Positions 1 through 5,035 of a stretch of DNA of 5,035 bases are shown here, one piece after another (position 1 is the stretch's first letter; each line of letters begins with the position of its first letter). The stretch lies in contig JANXXG010000209.1 of assembly GCA_025350745.1 (NCBI GenBank), forward strand, positions 1 through 5,035, read 5' to 3'. The translations under genes were made by a program, and so were the position numbers. The stretch comes from Chloroflexota bacterium. Lineage in GTDB: Bacteria; Chloroflexota; Limnocylindria; P2-11E. The notes under the pieces were generated by a model. It had not been told where the DNA came from. It was given only the letters and a program-made list of their open reading frames with translations, and ran no database searches.

Positions 1-413
1 CCCGGAACGACACCGACCCGGTCCTCACCCACGGCGAGATCCGAATAGTCCCGAATGCGTGGGTGGTCTGCCGCGCGCACCAGCAGCGATTGCTCGTTCC
101 GGTAGTGCGGCGTCGTGAACTCCACTCCCTCAGCGCGCCGCTCTCGCGTTTCGGACAAGCCGCCGGCCGCGACATCGCACCACGCCGGCGCGTCGAGGAC
201 CCGCCGCCAGATCCCGTCGAACTCGGTCACCGGAACGAACCGGATCGCCACCGCGAGGTCCACGGCGACCGCTCGAAGGATGTCCGCTTCGATCCCCTGG
301 CCGTCGCCGTAGATCATCGGCTCGAAATGGGCGTACGAACATACCGTTAGCGTCGACGGATCGACGAGCTCGCGCTCCCAGTCACGCGCCTCGGTCGGGC
401 ACATCGGCGACAT
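1..413 (-). CDS. Family-3 solute-binding domain protein, 3' end outside window
   Basis: The visible 137 codons read as the N-terminal lobe of an extracellular solute-binding protein family 3 domain (SBP_bac_3), the family that usually delivers amino acids or other small polar ligands to ABC importers. The typical first strand (TLTVCSYAHFEPM, residues 21-33) is followed by the acidic GIEADILRAVA helix (40-50), then CDVAAGGLSETRERR (79-93) and EFTTPHY (98-104). These match the family's 'D-aGgls-T-eR-...-Fs-pY' signature, in which the Thr and Arg (here about T89 and R92) bind the ligand carboxylate. The ATG at 413 is chosen; a second ATG at 404 gives residue 4. An in-frame stop at 462-464 and no ATG/GTG/TTG between it and 413 rule out a longer form. 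No hydrophobic signal peptide or lipobox precedes the domain, which is unusual for the family. The protein could be cytoplasmic, or an enzyme built on this fold such as a cyclohexadienyl-dehydratase relative. The family call is solid; the function is open. Confidence 0.8.
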   Translation of the reverse strand, partial: MSPMCPTEARDWERELVDPSTLTVCSYAHFEPMIYGDGQGIEADILRAVAVDLAVAIRFVPVTEFDGIWRRVLDAPAWCDVAAGGLSETRERRAEGVEFTTPHYRNEQSLLVRAADHPRIRDYSDLAVGEDRVGVVP

Positions 414-430
414 GATGCAACAATTCCGGG
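414..430. other. 17-base gap between two divergent start codons
   Basis: Only 17 bases separate the ATG of the leftward solute-binding gene (413) from the GTG of the rightward oxidoreductase gene (431). The gap holds no recognisable -10/-35 pair and no strong Shine-Dalgarno sequence for either gene; GGA on the minus strand and CGGG just before the GTG are the closest. Promoters for both directions must therefore lie inside the opposite gene's 5' coding region, or transcription enters from outside for at least one of them. Leaderless or nearly leaderless messages would fit this geometry, but that is inference. Confidence 0.6.
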
Positions 431-1546
431 GTGAGCGAATGCATCGTGATCGGTGGCGGGCTCATCGGTCTGTCGACGGCTCTGCATCTGCGCTGGCTCG
501 GCGCCTCGGTCCGGGTGCTTGAGCGTGCGCGGATCGGCGACGGTACGTCGACGCGGGCGAGCGGATGGATCTCCGCCCACCTGCGCACGCCGAACGAGCT
601 CCTGTCGGTCGTCCTCGCGAGCCTCGAGTACTTCCCCGAGCTGATCGCGCGACTCGATGACGACTGCGCCTTCGGACGCTGCGGCTCGCTCGTCGTCCTC
701 GATTCCGACGCGCAGCTCGAGCAGCGGCGCCTCCTCGATATCGAGCAGCGCAACGTCGCCGGCTACGGCGGCGCGACATTCCTGGACCGGCGGCAGGTGC
801 GTGACATCGTCCCTGGCATCGCCGACCACATCACGGCCGGCGCTTATTTCGCTGGCGATGCCCAAGTCGATCCGGGGCGGCTCGTTCGCGCTCTGCACCG
901 CGTCGCCACCGGGGCCGGCGTGATCGTCCACGAGGGAGCCGATGTGAGCACCATCAGGCGCGATGGTGCCGACTGGAAGCTCGAAACGACGATCGGCGCC
1001 TTCACCGCGGAAACGCTCGTCAATGCGGCCGGCGCGTGGGCCGGGACGGTCGCCGAGCAGGTCGGCTTCGATCTGCCGATCGTGCCCATCGCCGGGCAGC
1101 TCCTGGTCTCGGTCCCGGTCCCGCGCATCACGGAGCCGTGCGTGATCTATCAGCCGGACCCGCGATTCGGAAACCGGTTCGCGTGCGGAGTGCGCCAAGC
1201 CCAGGACGGACGGCTGTGGCTGGGGACGACCTATCGGCCGGGCTCGTACGACACGGCGATAACGGCCGAGGACACTCGGACCATCCTCACCGGTGCGGCG
1301 ACGATCTTCCCTGCGCTTTCGGGCGTCGAGGTGGAGCGGGCGTGGGCCGGGGTTCGGCCGGTACCCGCCGATCTCGTGCCGGTGTACGGCGCCGTTCCCG
1401 GGCTCGACCGGTTCTACGCCGCGGTGCCTGTCGCCGGGCTCGCCGAATGCGCGATCGCCGGTAAGGCCATGGCGGACATCGTTCTTCGAGGATCACCGGC
1501 TCCGATGCTCGAGGCGTGTTCGCCGGGCCGCTTCGCCGCGTCATGA
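431..1546 (+). CDS. FAD-dependent oxidoreductase, DAO family
   Basis: This 371-residue protein has the build of the D-amino acid oxidase/glycine oxidase/sarcosine oxidase (DAO) superfamily, which oxidises C-N bonds of amines or amino acids with FAD. The N-terminal Rossmann motif IVIGGGLIG (residues 5-13) and the Glu ending its second strand (E31, in VRVLER) bind the FAD ADP-ribose. TRASGWIS (41-48) matches the usual FAD-contact loop, VDPGRLVRAL (146-155) the domain-crossing helix, and TLVNAAGAWA (195-204) the second FAD contact. AGQLLVS (221-227) and WAGVRPVPADLVPVYG (305-320) are also typical. The C-terminal FAD segment reads VPVAGLAECAIAGKAMAD (332-349), so the GHG/GxxLAP pattern common in the family, including its His, is absent. 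The GTG at 431 is the first start after an in-frame stop at 413-415 and places the Rossmann strand at the N-terminus as expected. Its stop overlaps the next start (ATGA). No signal peptide or membrane segment is seen, so it is probably cytoplasmic. The substrate is unknown; glycine oxidase, D-amino acid dehydrogenase and sarcosine-oxidase-beta-like roles are all possible. Confidence 0.9.
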   Translation: MSECIVIGGGLIGLSTALHLRWLGASVRVLERARIGDGTSTRASGWISAHLRTPNELLSVVLASLEYFPELIARLDDDCAFGRCGSLVVLDSDAQLEQRRLLDIEQRNVAGYGGATFLDRRQVRDIVPGIADHITAGAYFAGDAQVDPGRLVRALHRVATGAGVIVHEGADVSTIRRDGADWKLETTIGAFTAETLVNAAGAWAGTVAEQVGFDLPIVPIAGQLLVSVPVPRITEPCVIYQPDPRFGNRFACGVRQAQDGRLWLGTTYRPGSYDTAITAEDTRTILTGAATIFPALSGVEVERAWAGVRPVPADLVPVYGAVPGLDRFYAAVPVAGLAECAIAGKAMADIVLRGSPAPMLEACSPGRFAAS

Positions 1547-2013
1547 GCGTGCCCTCGGTGGTGCTGCGCGAGCGATTCGTCGTCCAGGCGTCCTGCGAGA
1601 CCGTGCGGGCAGTGCTCGAGGACGTTCCAATGGTCATCGGCTGCATCCCAGGCGCGGACGTCACAGCCACACTCGCCGATGGCAGCTTCACCGGACGGAT
1701 CGGCGTTCAGTACGGCGAGACGAGCGTGCATCTTTCCGGCACGATCCGACGGACCGCCGAGACCCCGCTCAGGGTCGCCGTCCACGCCGAGGGCCAGGAT
1801 CGACTGCCCAGCGTTCGCGCCGCCGGCGACATCTTCGTGGAGCTCACCCCGACGGGGCCGGGCTCGACCGAGGTCGCCATCGTCGCCGAGTTCACCTTTT
1901 CCGGACTGCTCGCCGTGCTCGCGCGCTCGGCCACGAAGATCATGGGACCACAGCTCATGGCGAGCTTCGGGCGTTGTCTGGCCGAGAAGGCGCTCCGAGG
2001 CCCCGCGGGCTAA
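1543..2013 (+). CDS. CoxG-like SRPBCC-domain protein
   Basis: This 156-residue protein resembles CoxG (carbon monoxide dehydrogenase subunit G family), a START/SRPBCC-fold protein encoded near molybdenum hydroxylases. Visible hallmarks are the first strand RERFVVQASCETVRAVLEDV (9-28), the helix and turn VIGCIPGADV (31-40, matching 'lapClPGae-v'), SFTGRIGVQYG (48-58), the strand VHLSGTIRR (62-70) and a C-terminal helix MGPQLMASFGRCLAEKAL (134-151). In CO-oxidising bacteria CoxG links the dehydrogenase to the membrane or quinone pool. This copy ends just after the SRPBCC domain and shows no C-terminal membrane anchor. The ATG at 1543 overlaps the oxidoreductase stop and is preferred; a GTG at 1516 would add nine residues that are only the overlapping upstream gene read in another frame. 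No Shine-Dalgarno sequence precedes the ATG, so translation is probably coupled to the upstream gene. A generic ligand-binding SRPBCC role is the alternative. Confidence 0.8.
   Translation: MSVPSVVLRERFVVQASCETVRAVLEDVPMVIGCIPGADVTATLADGSFTGRIGVQYGETSVHLSGTIRRTAETPLRVAVHAEGQDRLPSVRAAGDIFVELTPTGPGSTEVAIVAEFTFSGLLAVLARSATKIMGPQLMASFGRCLAEKALRGPAG
2010..2013. other. Overlapping stop codons of two convergent genes
   Basis: The four bases CTAA carry both stops: TAA at 2011-2013 ends the rightward CoxG-like gene and TAG, read leftward from 2012 to 2010, ends the YeiH-type gene. There is no intergenic space and no hairpin followed by a T-run in either direction nearby. Transcripts from the two operons must therefore either overlap in antisense or end by a factor-dependent mechanism inside coding sequence. 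Confidence 0.85.
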
Positions 2014-3035
2014 AGGTGCGGCGCGAGGTGCAGGCCCATGATCGCCGCGAGGCTCAGCCCGGCGAGCAGGGCGGCCGTACCGAGCCCCACGTAGAAGGGC
2101 GTGAGGCCCATCGATCGCATCTGGGCGACGCGCGTCCCGAGCCCCACGCCAGAGAGAGCCAGCAGGATGCAGAAGCTCGCGACCACGTCCACGCGCGCGG
2201 CAAGCGGCTGATCGATGAGCCCAGCGCTCCGAAGCGCGACCAGCGCGAGGAAACCCACAACGAATAGCGGGATGGCCTTCCGCACGCCTCGAGCGACGCT
2301 GCCGGTACGGACCGGCGCTCGGCGCTCCCACCACCACGCGATCAGGACGATGAGCGGCGCCATGAGCGCATTCCGGACGAGCTTTACGACGGTCGCAACA
2401 TCTCGCGCCGCGTTCGAGAACGCTGCGCTTGCCGCGACGACCTGGCTCGTGTCATTCACGGCCACTCCGCTCCAGAGCCCGAACGCCTGATCGGTGAGGC
2501 CGAGGGCGAATCCGATCAGCGGATACAAGAACACCGCCAGTGTCCCGAACAGGGTGATCGTCGCCACCGCGAAGCTCACCTCCCGCTCTTCGGCACCAAT
2601 GACCGGAGCGGTCGCGACGATCGCTGAGTTGCCGCAGACCGCGGTGCCCACACCGATGAGGAGCGCGAGGCGGGGCGGTAGATTCGCCATCCGCCCGACG
2701 AGGAGCGCGACCGATAACGCGAGGGTCATGCAAACGAGGACCAGACCGAGCGCTCCGAGCCCGATGTTCACGACCGCGCCGAGGCTGAGCCGCGCGCCGA
2801 GCAGGATGATCCCGAGGCGCAGGATGCGCTGGACCGCAAAAGCGATCCCGGGCGCGGTCGACTTCGGCAGGCCGACGACGTTCGTGATGATGATGCCGAG
2901 GAGCACGGCGACAAGTACCTCGCTGATCACCGGCGGCAACAGCTGACCCACCAGGCGAGCGGTCAGCGCGACCACGGCCACGACCCCGAGACCCGGCGCG
3001 AGGCGGACGGCTTCGGCCCTCGTCCGCTCGATCAT
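2010..3035 (-). CDS. YeiH/UPF0324 family membrane protein, putative sulfate exporter
   Basis: This 341-residue, very hydrophobic protein has about ten membrane segments and clear UPF0324 (YeiH) signatures. These are LLGIIITN (45-52), LRLGIILLGARLSL (72-85), GVGTAVCGNSAIVATAPVIGA (128-148), FAVATITLFGTLAVFLYPL (155-173), FGLWSGVAVNDTSQVVAASAAF (185-206) and the late VKLVRNALMAPLI (217-229). The usual 'CGaSAIaA' and 'aihDTsqVvAAg' motifs are present with small changes (N136, N194). Members have been proposed to export sulfate, for example in organosulfonate-degrading clusters, but the family as a whole is poorly characterised. The ATG at 3035 overlaps the stop of the MFS gene (ATGA). No Shine-Dalgarno sequence lies close upstream, so translation is probably coupled. 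It is the last gene of the minus-strand operon. Family membership is confident; sulfate as substrate is only a hypothesis. Confidence 0.9.
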   Translation of the reverse strand: MIERTRAEAVRLAPGLGVVAVVALTARLVGQLLPPVISEVLVAVLLGIIITNVVGLPKSTAPGIAFAVQRILRLGIILLGARLSLGAVVNIGLGALGLVLVCMTLALSVALLVGRMANLPPRLALLIGVGTAVCGNSAIVATAPVIGAEEREVSFAVATITLFGTLAVFLYPLIGFALGLTDQAFGLWSGVAVNDTSQVVAASAAFSNAARDVATVVKLVRNALMAPLIVLIAWWWERRAPVRTGSVARGVRKAIPLFVVGFLALVALRSAGLIDQPLAARVDVVASFCILLALSGVGLGTRVAQMRSMGLTPFYVGLGTAALLAGLSLAAIMGLHLAPHL

Positions 3036-4330
3036 TCGGCGGCCATGAGCGCGACCTGCTCAGCAGCCTCGGCGCGTCGCGGCTCGATCGCGGGACCGCG
3101 CAATGCGGGCGCCTTGAGCAGCGCGATGCCGGCGACAGCCGCCGTGACGAGGCCGGCGGCGGCGAGCACCTCGCTGACACCGACGACACTTGCGATCGAG
3201 CCGAGCAGCAGCTGGCCGAGGGGCATGATCCCCATGAAGAGCATGGCATAAGCGCTCATCACGCGCCCGAGCAGCGGAGGTGGGGTCGTCGTCTGGAGGA
3301 TCACTGCCGCGAGTCCCATGAACGCGAGGACGGCGAACCCGAGCGCCAACGCGATCGCTGCCATGCCGCCGATGGTCGACTGACCAGCGAGCGCGACGAC
3401 CAGCACACCGGTCGCGGCGACCGACGCGAGGAAGAGCTGGCCGCGGTGCGCGAGACGACCGCTGCTCGCGATCGCGAATGATCCGGCGAGCGCGCCGACG
3501 CCGGTCACCGTCAGGAGGAGCGACAGCTCGCCGGCGCCGCCATGCAGCACGCCGACGACGACCGCCGGCAGCAGATTCGCATACGGCCGGGCGAGAAGGC
3601 TCGCGACCAGGCCGAGCGCGAACACGGCGCGCAGCACCGGGTCGTGCCAGATGTGGCGGATGGCGTCGCTCACGCTCTGCAGCACCGACCGACCTACACG
3701 GTCGGGCTCCGGGTGGACCGGGCCGATGAGCAGGAGGGCGACGATCGACGCGAGGTAGCTCACGGCGTTCGCCCAAAAAAGGCCGCCGACACCGATCGAT
3801 GCGATCAGGAGACCGCCGAGGGCTGGTCCGATGACGCCGGTCCCCTGGACAGCAGCGCTTTGGATCCCGATCGCGCTCATGATGTCGCGCGCGGGTACGA
3901 GCCGCGGAAGCATCGACTGTCGTGCCGGTGAGTCGAATGAGCCGACCGTCGCCGTGAGAAAGCTGATGAACATCACCGCTCCGATGGAGATCGTTCCCGC
4001 GGTGGTCAGGACCGCCAGGGCGACGGTGAGCGCTGCGGCGGCCGACTGCGTGATCAGCAGCAACCGCCGGCGTTCGGTCCGATCGGCGATCGCCCCCGCG
4101 ACCAGAGACAACGACAGCGAAGGGATCGCTCTCGACAGACCGACGAGGCCGATGTAGAGCGGGGCCGCCTCAGGCGTTCCTTGGGCGACAGCGAGCTCGA
4201 CCACGAGCCACCCGAGACCGAAGAACTGCATCCACCAACCGACGTTGGAGATGAGCTGTCCGATCCACAACAGCCGGAACTCGCGGTGTCGCAACGCGGC
4301 GAGCGTGCCTCGTCCCGCGGCCCCGGTCAT
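3032..4330 (-). CDS. MFS transporter, EntS/MFS_3-like
   Basis: This 432-residue membrane protein belongs to the major facilitator superfamily, closest in pattern to the EntS-like exporters (MFS_3). The N-terminus begins with LRHREFRLLWIGQLISNVG (13-31), the usual 'l-nr-fr-lw-gq-is-lG' opening. Motif A, GAIADRTERRR, lies at 79-89. FDSPARQSMLPRLVPARD (132-149) and GPALGGLL (168-175) are hallmarks of this subgroup. In the second half, PPPLLGRVMSAYAMLFMGIMP has the related 'GRVms-y---f-G--P' pattern. About twelve membrane segments can be drawn. The short soluble tail ends in charged residues. The ATG at 4330 overlaps the stop of the CoxS-type gene (ATGA) and has GAGG four bases upstream. The frame stays open for another 98 codons upstream to 4624, but that part is Arg/Pro-rich and only mirrors the CoxS-type gene. 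Substrate and direction are unknown; export of a drug, siderophore or pathway metabolite is typical, and uptake cannot be excluded. Confidence 0.9.
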   Translation of the reverse strand: MTGAAGRGTLAALRHREFRLLWIGQLISNVGWWMQFFGLGWLVVELAVAQGTPEAAPLYIGLVGLSRAIPSLSLSLVAGAIADRTERRRLLLITQSAAAALTVALAVLTTAGTISIGAVMFISFLTATVGSFDSPARQSMLPRLVPARDIMSAIGIQSAAVQGTGVIGPALGGLLIASIGVGGLFWANAVSYLASIVALLLIGPVHPEPDRVGRSVLQSVSDAIRHIWHDPVLRAVFALGLVASLLARPYANLLPAVVVGVLHGGAGELSLLLTVTGVGALAGSFAIASSGRLAHRGQLFLASVAATGVLVVALAGQSTIGGMAAIALALGFAVLAFMGLAAVILQTTTPPPLLGRVMSAYAMLFMGIMPLGQLLLGSIASVVGVSEVLAAAGLVTAAVAGIALLKAPALRGPAIEPRRAEAAEQVALMAAE

Positions 4331-4800
4331 GACGCCTCGCGCATCCGCAGTGCGGCGGCCAATACGGCCTTCACGATCGGCTCGTATCCGGTGCAGCGGC
4401 ACAGGTTGCCGGACAGGGCCTCGCGGACGTCGCCTTCCGTTGGTCGCGCGTTGTCTCCGAGCAGCTCGAGCGCGGTCAGGATCATCCCCGGCGTGCAGTA
4501 GCCGCATTGGAGCGCGTGCGCCTTTGAGAACTCCTCTTGGAGCGGGTGTAGCCGATCGCCGGAGGCGAGCGCCTCGATCGTCGTGAGCTGATGATCGGCT
4601 CCCTGGATCCCGAACATCAGGCACGAACGTGCGGATCGGCCGTCGACGAGGATGGTGCAGGCGCCACAGACGCCGTGCTCACAGCCGGCGTGGGGACCCG
4701 TGAGGCCCACGTCCTCTCGCAGAACGTCGAGCAGCAGCTTGCGCGGCTCGGTCCGGACATCCTGGGGATGGCCGTTGACCTCGAGCCGATAGGCGATCAT
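4327..4800 (-). CDS. CoxS-type [2Fe-2S] small subunit of a molybdenum hydroxylase
   Basis: This 157-residue protein is a full-length small subunit of the xanthine dehydrogenase/CO dehydrogenase family. It passes electrons between the molybdopterin large subunit and the FAD subunit. The plant-type ferredoxin domain comes first (YRLEVNG at 4-10, LLLDVLRED at 22-30), with cluster cysteines C40, C45, C48 and C60 in GCEHGVCGACTILVDG. The second, helical domain carries LQCGYCTPGMI (C99, C102) and GNLCRCTGYEPIVKA (C134, C136). Q98, next to C99, is the residue that contacts the pterin cofactor in characterised members. All eight cysteines are present, so the protein looks functional. The ATG at 4800 fits the family N-terminus and follows GGACGAG; an ATG at 4815, four bases after the upstream stop, would add five residues. 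The partner CoxL- and CoxM-type genes are not in the window. The substrate cannot be told from this subunit: CO, purines, N-heterocycles and aldehydes all use it. Confidence 0.93.
   Translation of the reverse strand: MIAYRLEVNGHPQDVRTEPRKLLLDVLREDVGLTGPHAGCEHGVCGACTILVDGRSARSCLMFGIQGADHQLTTIEALASGDRLHPLQEEFSKAHALQCGYCTPGMILTALELLGDNARPTEGDVREALSGNLCRCTGYEPIVKAVLAAALRMREAS
4335..4338 (-). promoter_or_regulatory. Possible ribosome binding site for the MFS gene
   Basis: On the minus strand GAGG ends four bases before the ATG at 4330, within the last codons of the CoxS-type gene. The match is short and the spacing tight. It supports the 432-residue start over the longer open frame, together with the ATGA overlap. 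Confidence 0.35.
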
Positions 4801-4806
4801 GACGAT

Positions 4807-4813
4807 CTCGTCC
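4807..4813 (-). promoter_or_regulatory. Possible ribosome binding site for the CoxS-type gene
   Basis: On the minus strand GGACGAG lies six bases before the ATG at 4800. It is an imperfect purine-rich match. It favours the 4800 start over the ATG at 4815, before which only a GAG at three bases' distance is seen. The choice is not certain. Confidence 0.35.
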
Positions 4814-4819
4814 ATCAGC

Positions 4820-5035
4820 TCACAGCCCAAGCAGCCGGCTCGGATTGTCCTTCGTCATGTTGTCGATGTCCTTTTGGCTGGCGCCGAGCGACACGAACAT
4901 CTGGATGAACTCGCGAAACCCTTCGGTGGGTGGTGGGCTGTGGACCTGCCCAAGATCGCTCGTGAGGATGCAGCGCGCCGACCCGACGGCTTTGATCGCG
5001 TCGTAGATATCCCAGACCGTCTGGTAGCGCGGCCG
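4820..5035 (-). CDS. Amidohydrolase-like protein (DUF6282 type), C-terminal part
   Basis: The last 71 residues of a protein whose start lies beyond the right end. The fragment reads YQTVWDIYDAIKAVG, then CILTSDLGQ (fragment residues 22-30), SPPPTEGFREFIQMF and a terminal DNPSRLLGL. This is the C-terminal pattern of metal-dependent amidohydrolase-superfamily TIM barrels: a late strand ending in an Asp (D27 of the fragment, the expected barrel-strand-8 metal or catalytic residue), then a helix, then the 'NParLLGl' ending. The 'SSDlGQ-nPPp-EGlreFi' form is what I recall for DUF6282 proteins. The metal-binding histidines would be in the missing part and cannot be checked. Its TGA lies 19 bases before the CoxS-type start, so it is probably the upstream gene of the same operon. 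A hydrolytic step on a ring-opened or amide intermediate is plausible, but no substrate can be given. Confidence 0.75.
   Translation of the reverse strand, partial: RPRYQTVWDIYDAIKAVGSARCILTSDLGQVHSPPPTEGFREFIQMFVSLGASQKDIDNMTKDNPSRLLGL

Noticed and set aside
388..416. CATGAT at 411-416 as a -10 element for the oxidoreductase gene.
   Set aside because: It matches the consensus at only four of six positions and has no -35 element at the right distance.
347..1198. A 283-codon open frame on the minus strand opposite the flavin oxidoreductase.
   Set aside because: Its product is rich in Arg, Asp and Ala with no recognisable domain, while the plus strand encodes a clear DAO-family protein. It is a high-GC shadow frame.
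1516..1542. GTG start nine codons upstream of the CoxG-like ATG.
   Set aside because: It lies deep in the oxidoreductase reading frame, adds no family-like residues and has no ribosome binding site. The ATGA overlap is the usual arrangement.
2002..2009. Palindrome CCCGCGGG just before the convergent stops, considered as a terminator.
   Set aside because: It has no loop and no following T-run on either strand, and it lies within the CoxG-like coding sequence. Short GC palindromes are expected in DNA of this composition.
1293..2267. A 324-codon plus-strand open frame running across the oxidoreductase, CoxG-like and YeiH-type genes.
   Set aside because: The translation is Arg/Gly/Pro-rich low-complexity sequence and crosses three well-supported genes in other frames.
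1414..2337. A 307-codon minus-strand open frame across the CoxG-like gene.
   Set aside because: It shows no family resemblance and an Arg/Gly/Ala composition typical of shadow frames. The CoxG-like and YeiH-type frames explain the region.
2452..3249. A 265-codon minus-strand open frame across the MFS/YeiH junction.
   Set aside because: It is Ser/Arg-rich and out of frame with two genes whose family motifs are clear.
3775..3780. Run of six A (six T on the coding strand) in the MFS gene, considered as a slippage or frameshift site.
   Set aside because: The reading frame is intact on both sides and encodes a normal membrane segment (GLFWAN), so nothing suggests programmed or accidental frameshifting.
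4331..4624. A 98-residue N-terminal extension of the MFS protein.
   Set aside because: The frame is open but encodes Arg/Pro-rich sequence overlapping the CoxS-type gene. The MFS family start fits the ATG at 4330 in the ATGA overlap.
4813..4830. TTG at 4830 or ATG at 4815 as the start of the CoxS-type gene.
   Set aside because: The TTG lies inside the upstream hydrolase gene. The ATG at 4815 remains possible but has a poorer upstream signal than the ATG at 4800.

Overview
The window is GC-rich (about two thirds by eye) and almost entirely coding. Six genes can be recognised with confidence and a seventh fairly well; two of them run off the ends. There are no RNA genes, insertion sequences, CRISPR arrays or repeat families that I can see. 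GC content, GTG-start use, four-base start/stop overlaps and gene families common in soil bacteria suggest a free-living, high-GC bacterium. Chloroflexota/Dormibacterota-like, actinobacterial or proteobacterial origins are all possible, and the sequence alone does not settle it.

Layout from left to right. (1) 1..413, minus strand: a family-3 solute-binding-protein domain, cut off by the left end, with no signal peptide. (2) 431..1546, plus: a DAO-family FAD-dependent oxidoreductase, starting at GTG only 17 bases from the divergent solute-binding gene. (3) 1543..2013, plus: a CoxG-like SRPBCC protein, coupled to gene 2 by an ATGA overlap. (4) 2010..3035, minus: a YeiH/UPF0324 membrane protein (putative sulfate exporter family), whose stop codon overlaps the stop of gene 3. 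(5) 3032..4330, minus: an MFS transporter. (6) 4327..4800, minus: a CoxS-type small subunit of a molybdenum hydroxylase, with two [2Fe-2S] cluster motifs. (7) 4820..5035, minus: the C-terminal end of an amidohydrolase-like (DUF6282-type) protein that begins beyond the right end.

Genes 7-6-5-4 form a tight minus-strand operon: a 19-base gap followed by two ATGA overlaps. Genes 2-3 form a plus-strand pair that converges on it. Non-coding DNA amounts to two gaps of 17 and 19 bases. The content fits a catabolic or uptake island. It holds a molybdenum hydroxylase part (CoxS), a hydrolase, a flavin oxidoreductase, a CoxG-type accessory protein, two transporters and a binding protein. The large molybdopterin subunit (CoxL/XdhA type) and the FAD subunit (CoxM type) needed to complete the hydroxylase are not here; the obvious place to look is to the right of base 5035. 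The substrate cannot be named. The YeiH-type exporter makes an organosulfur compound one possibility, but that is inference.

I did not find a clearly novel system. The points most worth a second look are the solute-binding domain without an export signal, the Cox-type parts split between converging operons, and the flavin oxidoreductase lacking the usual C-terminal His.
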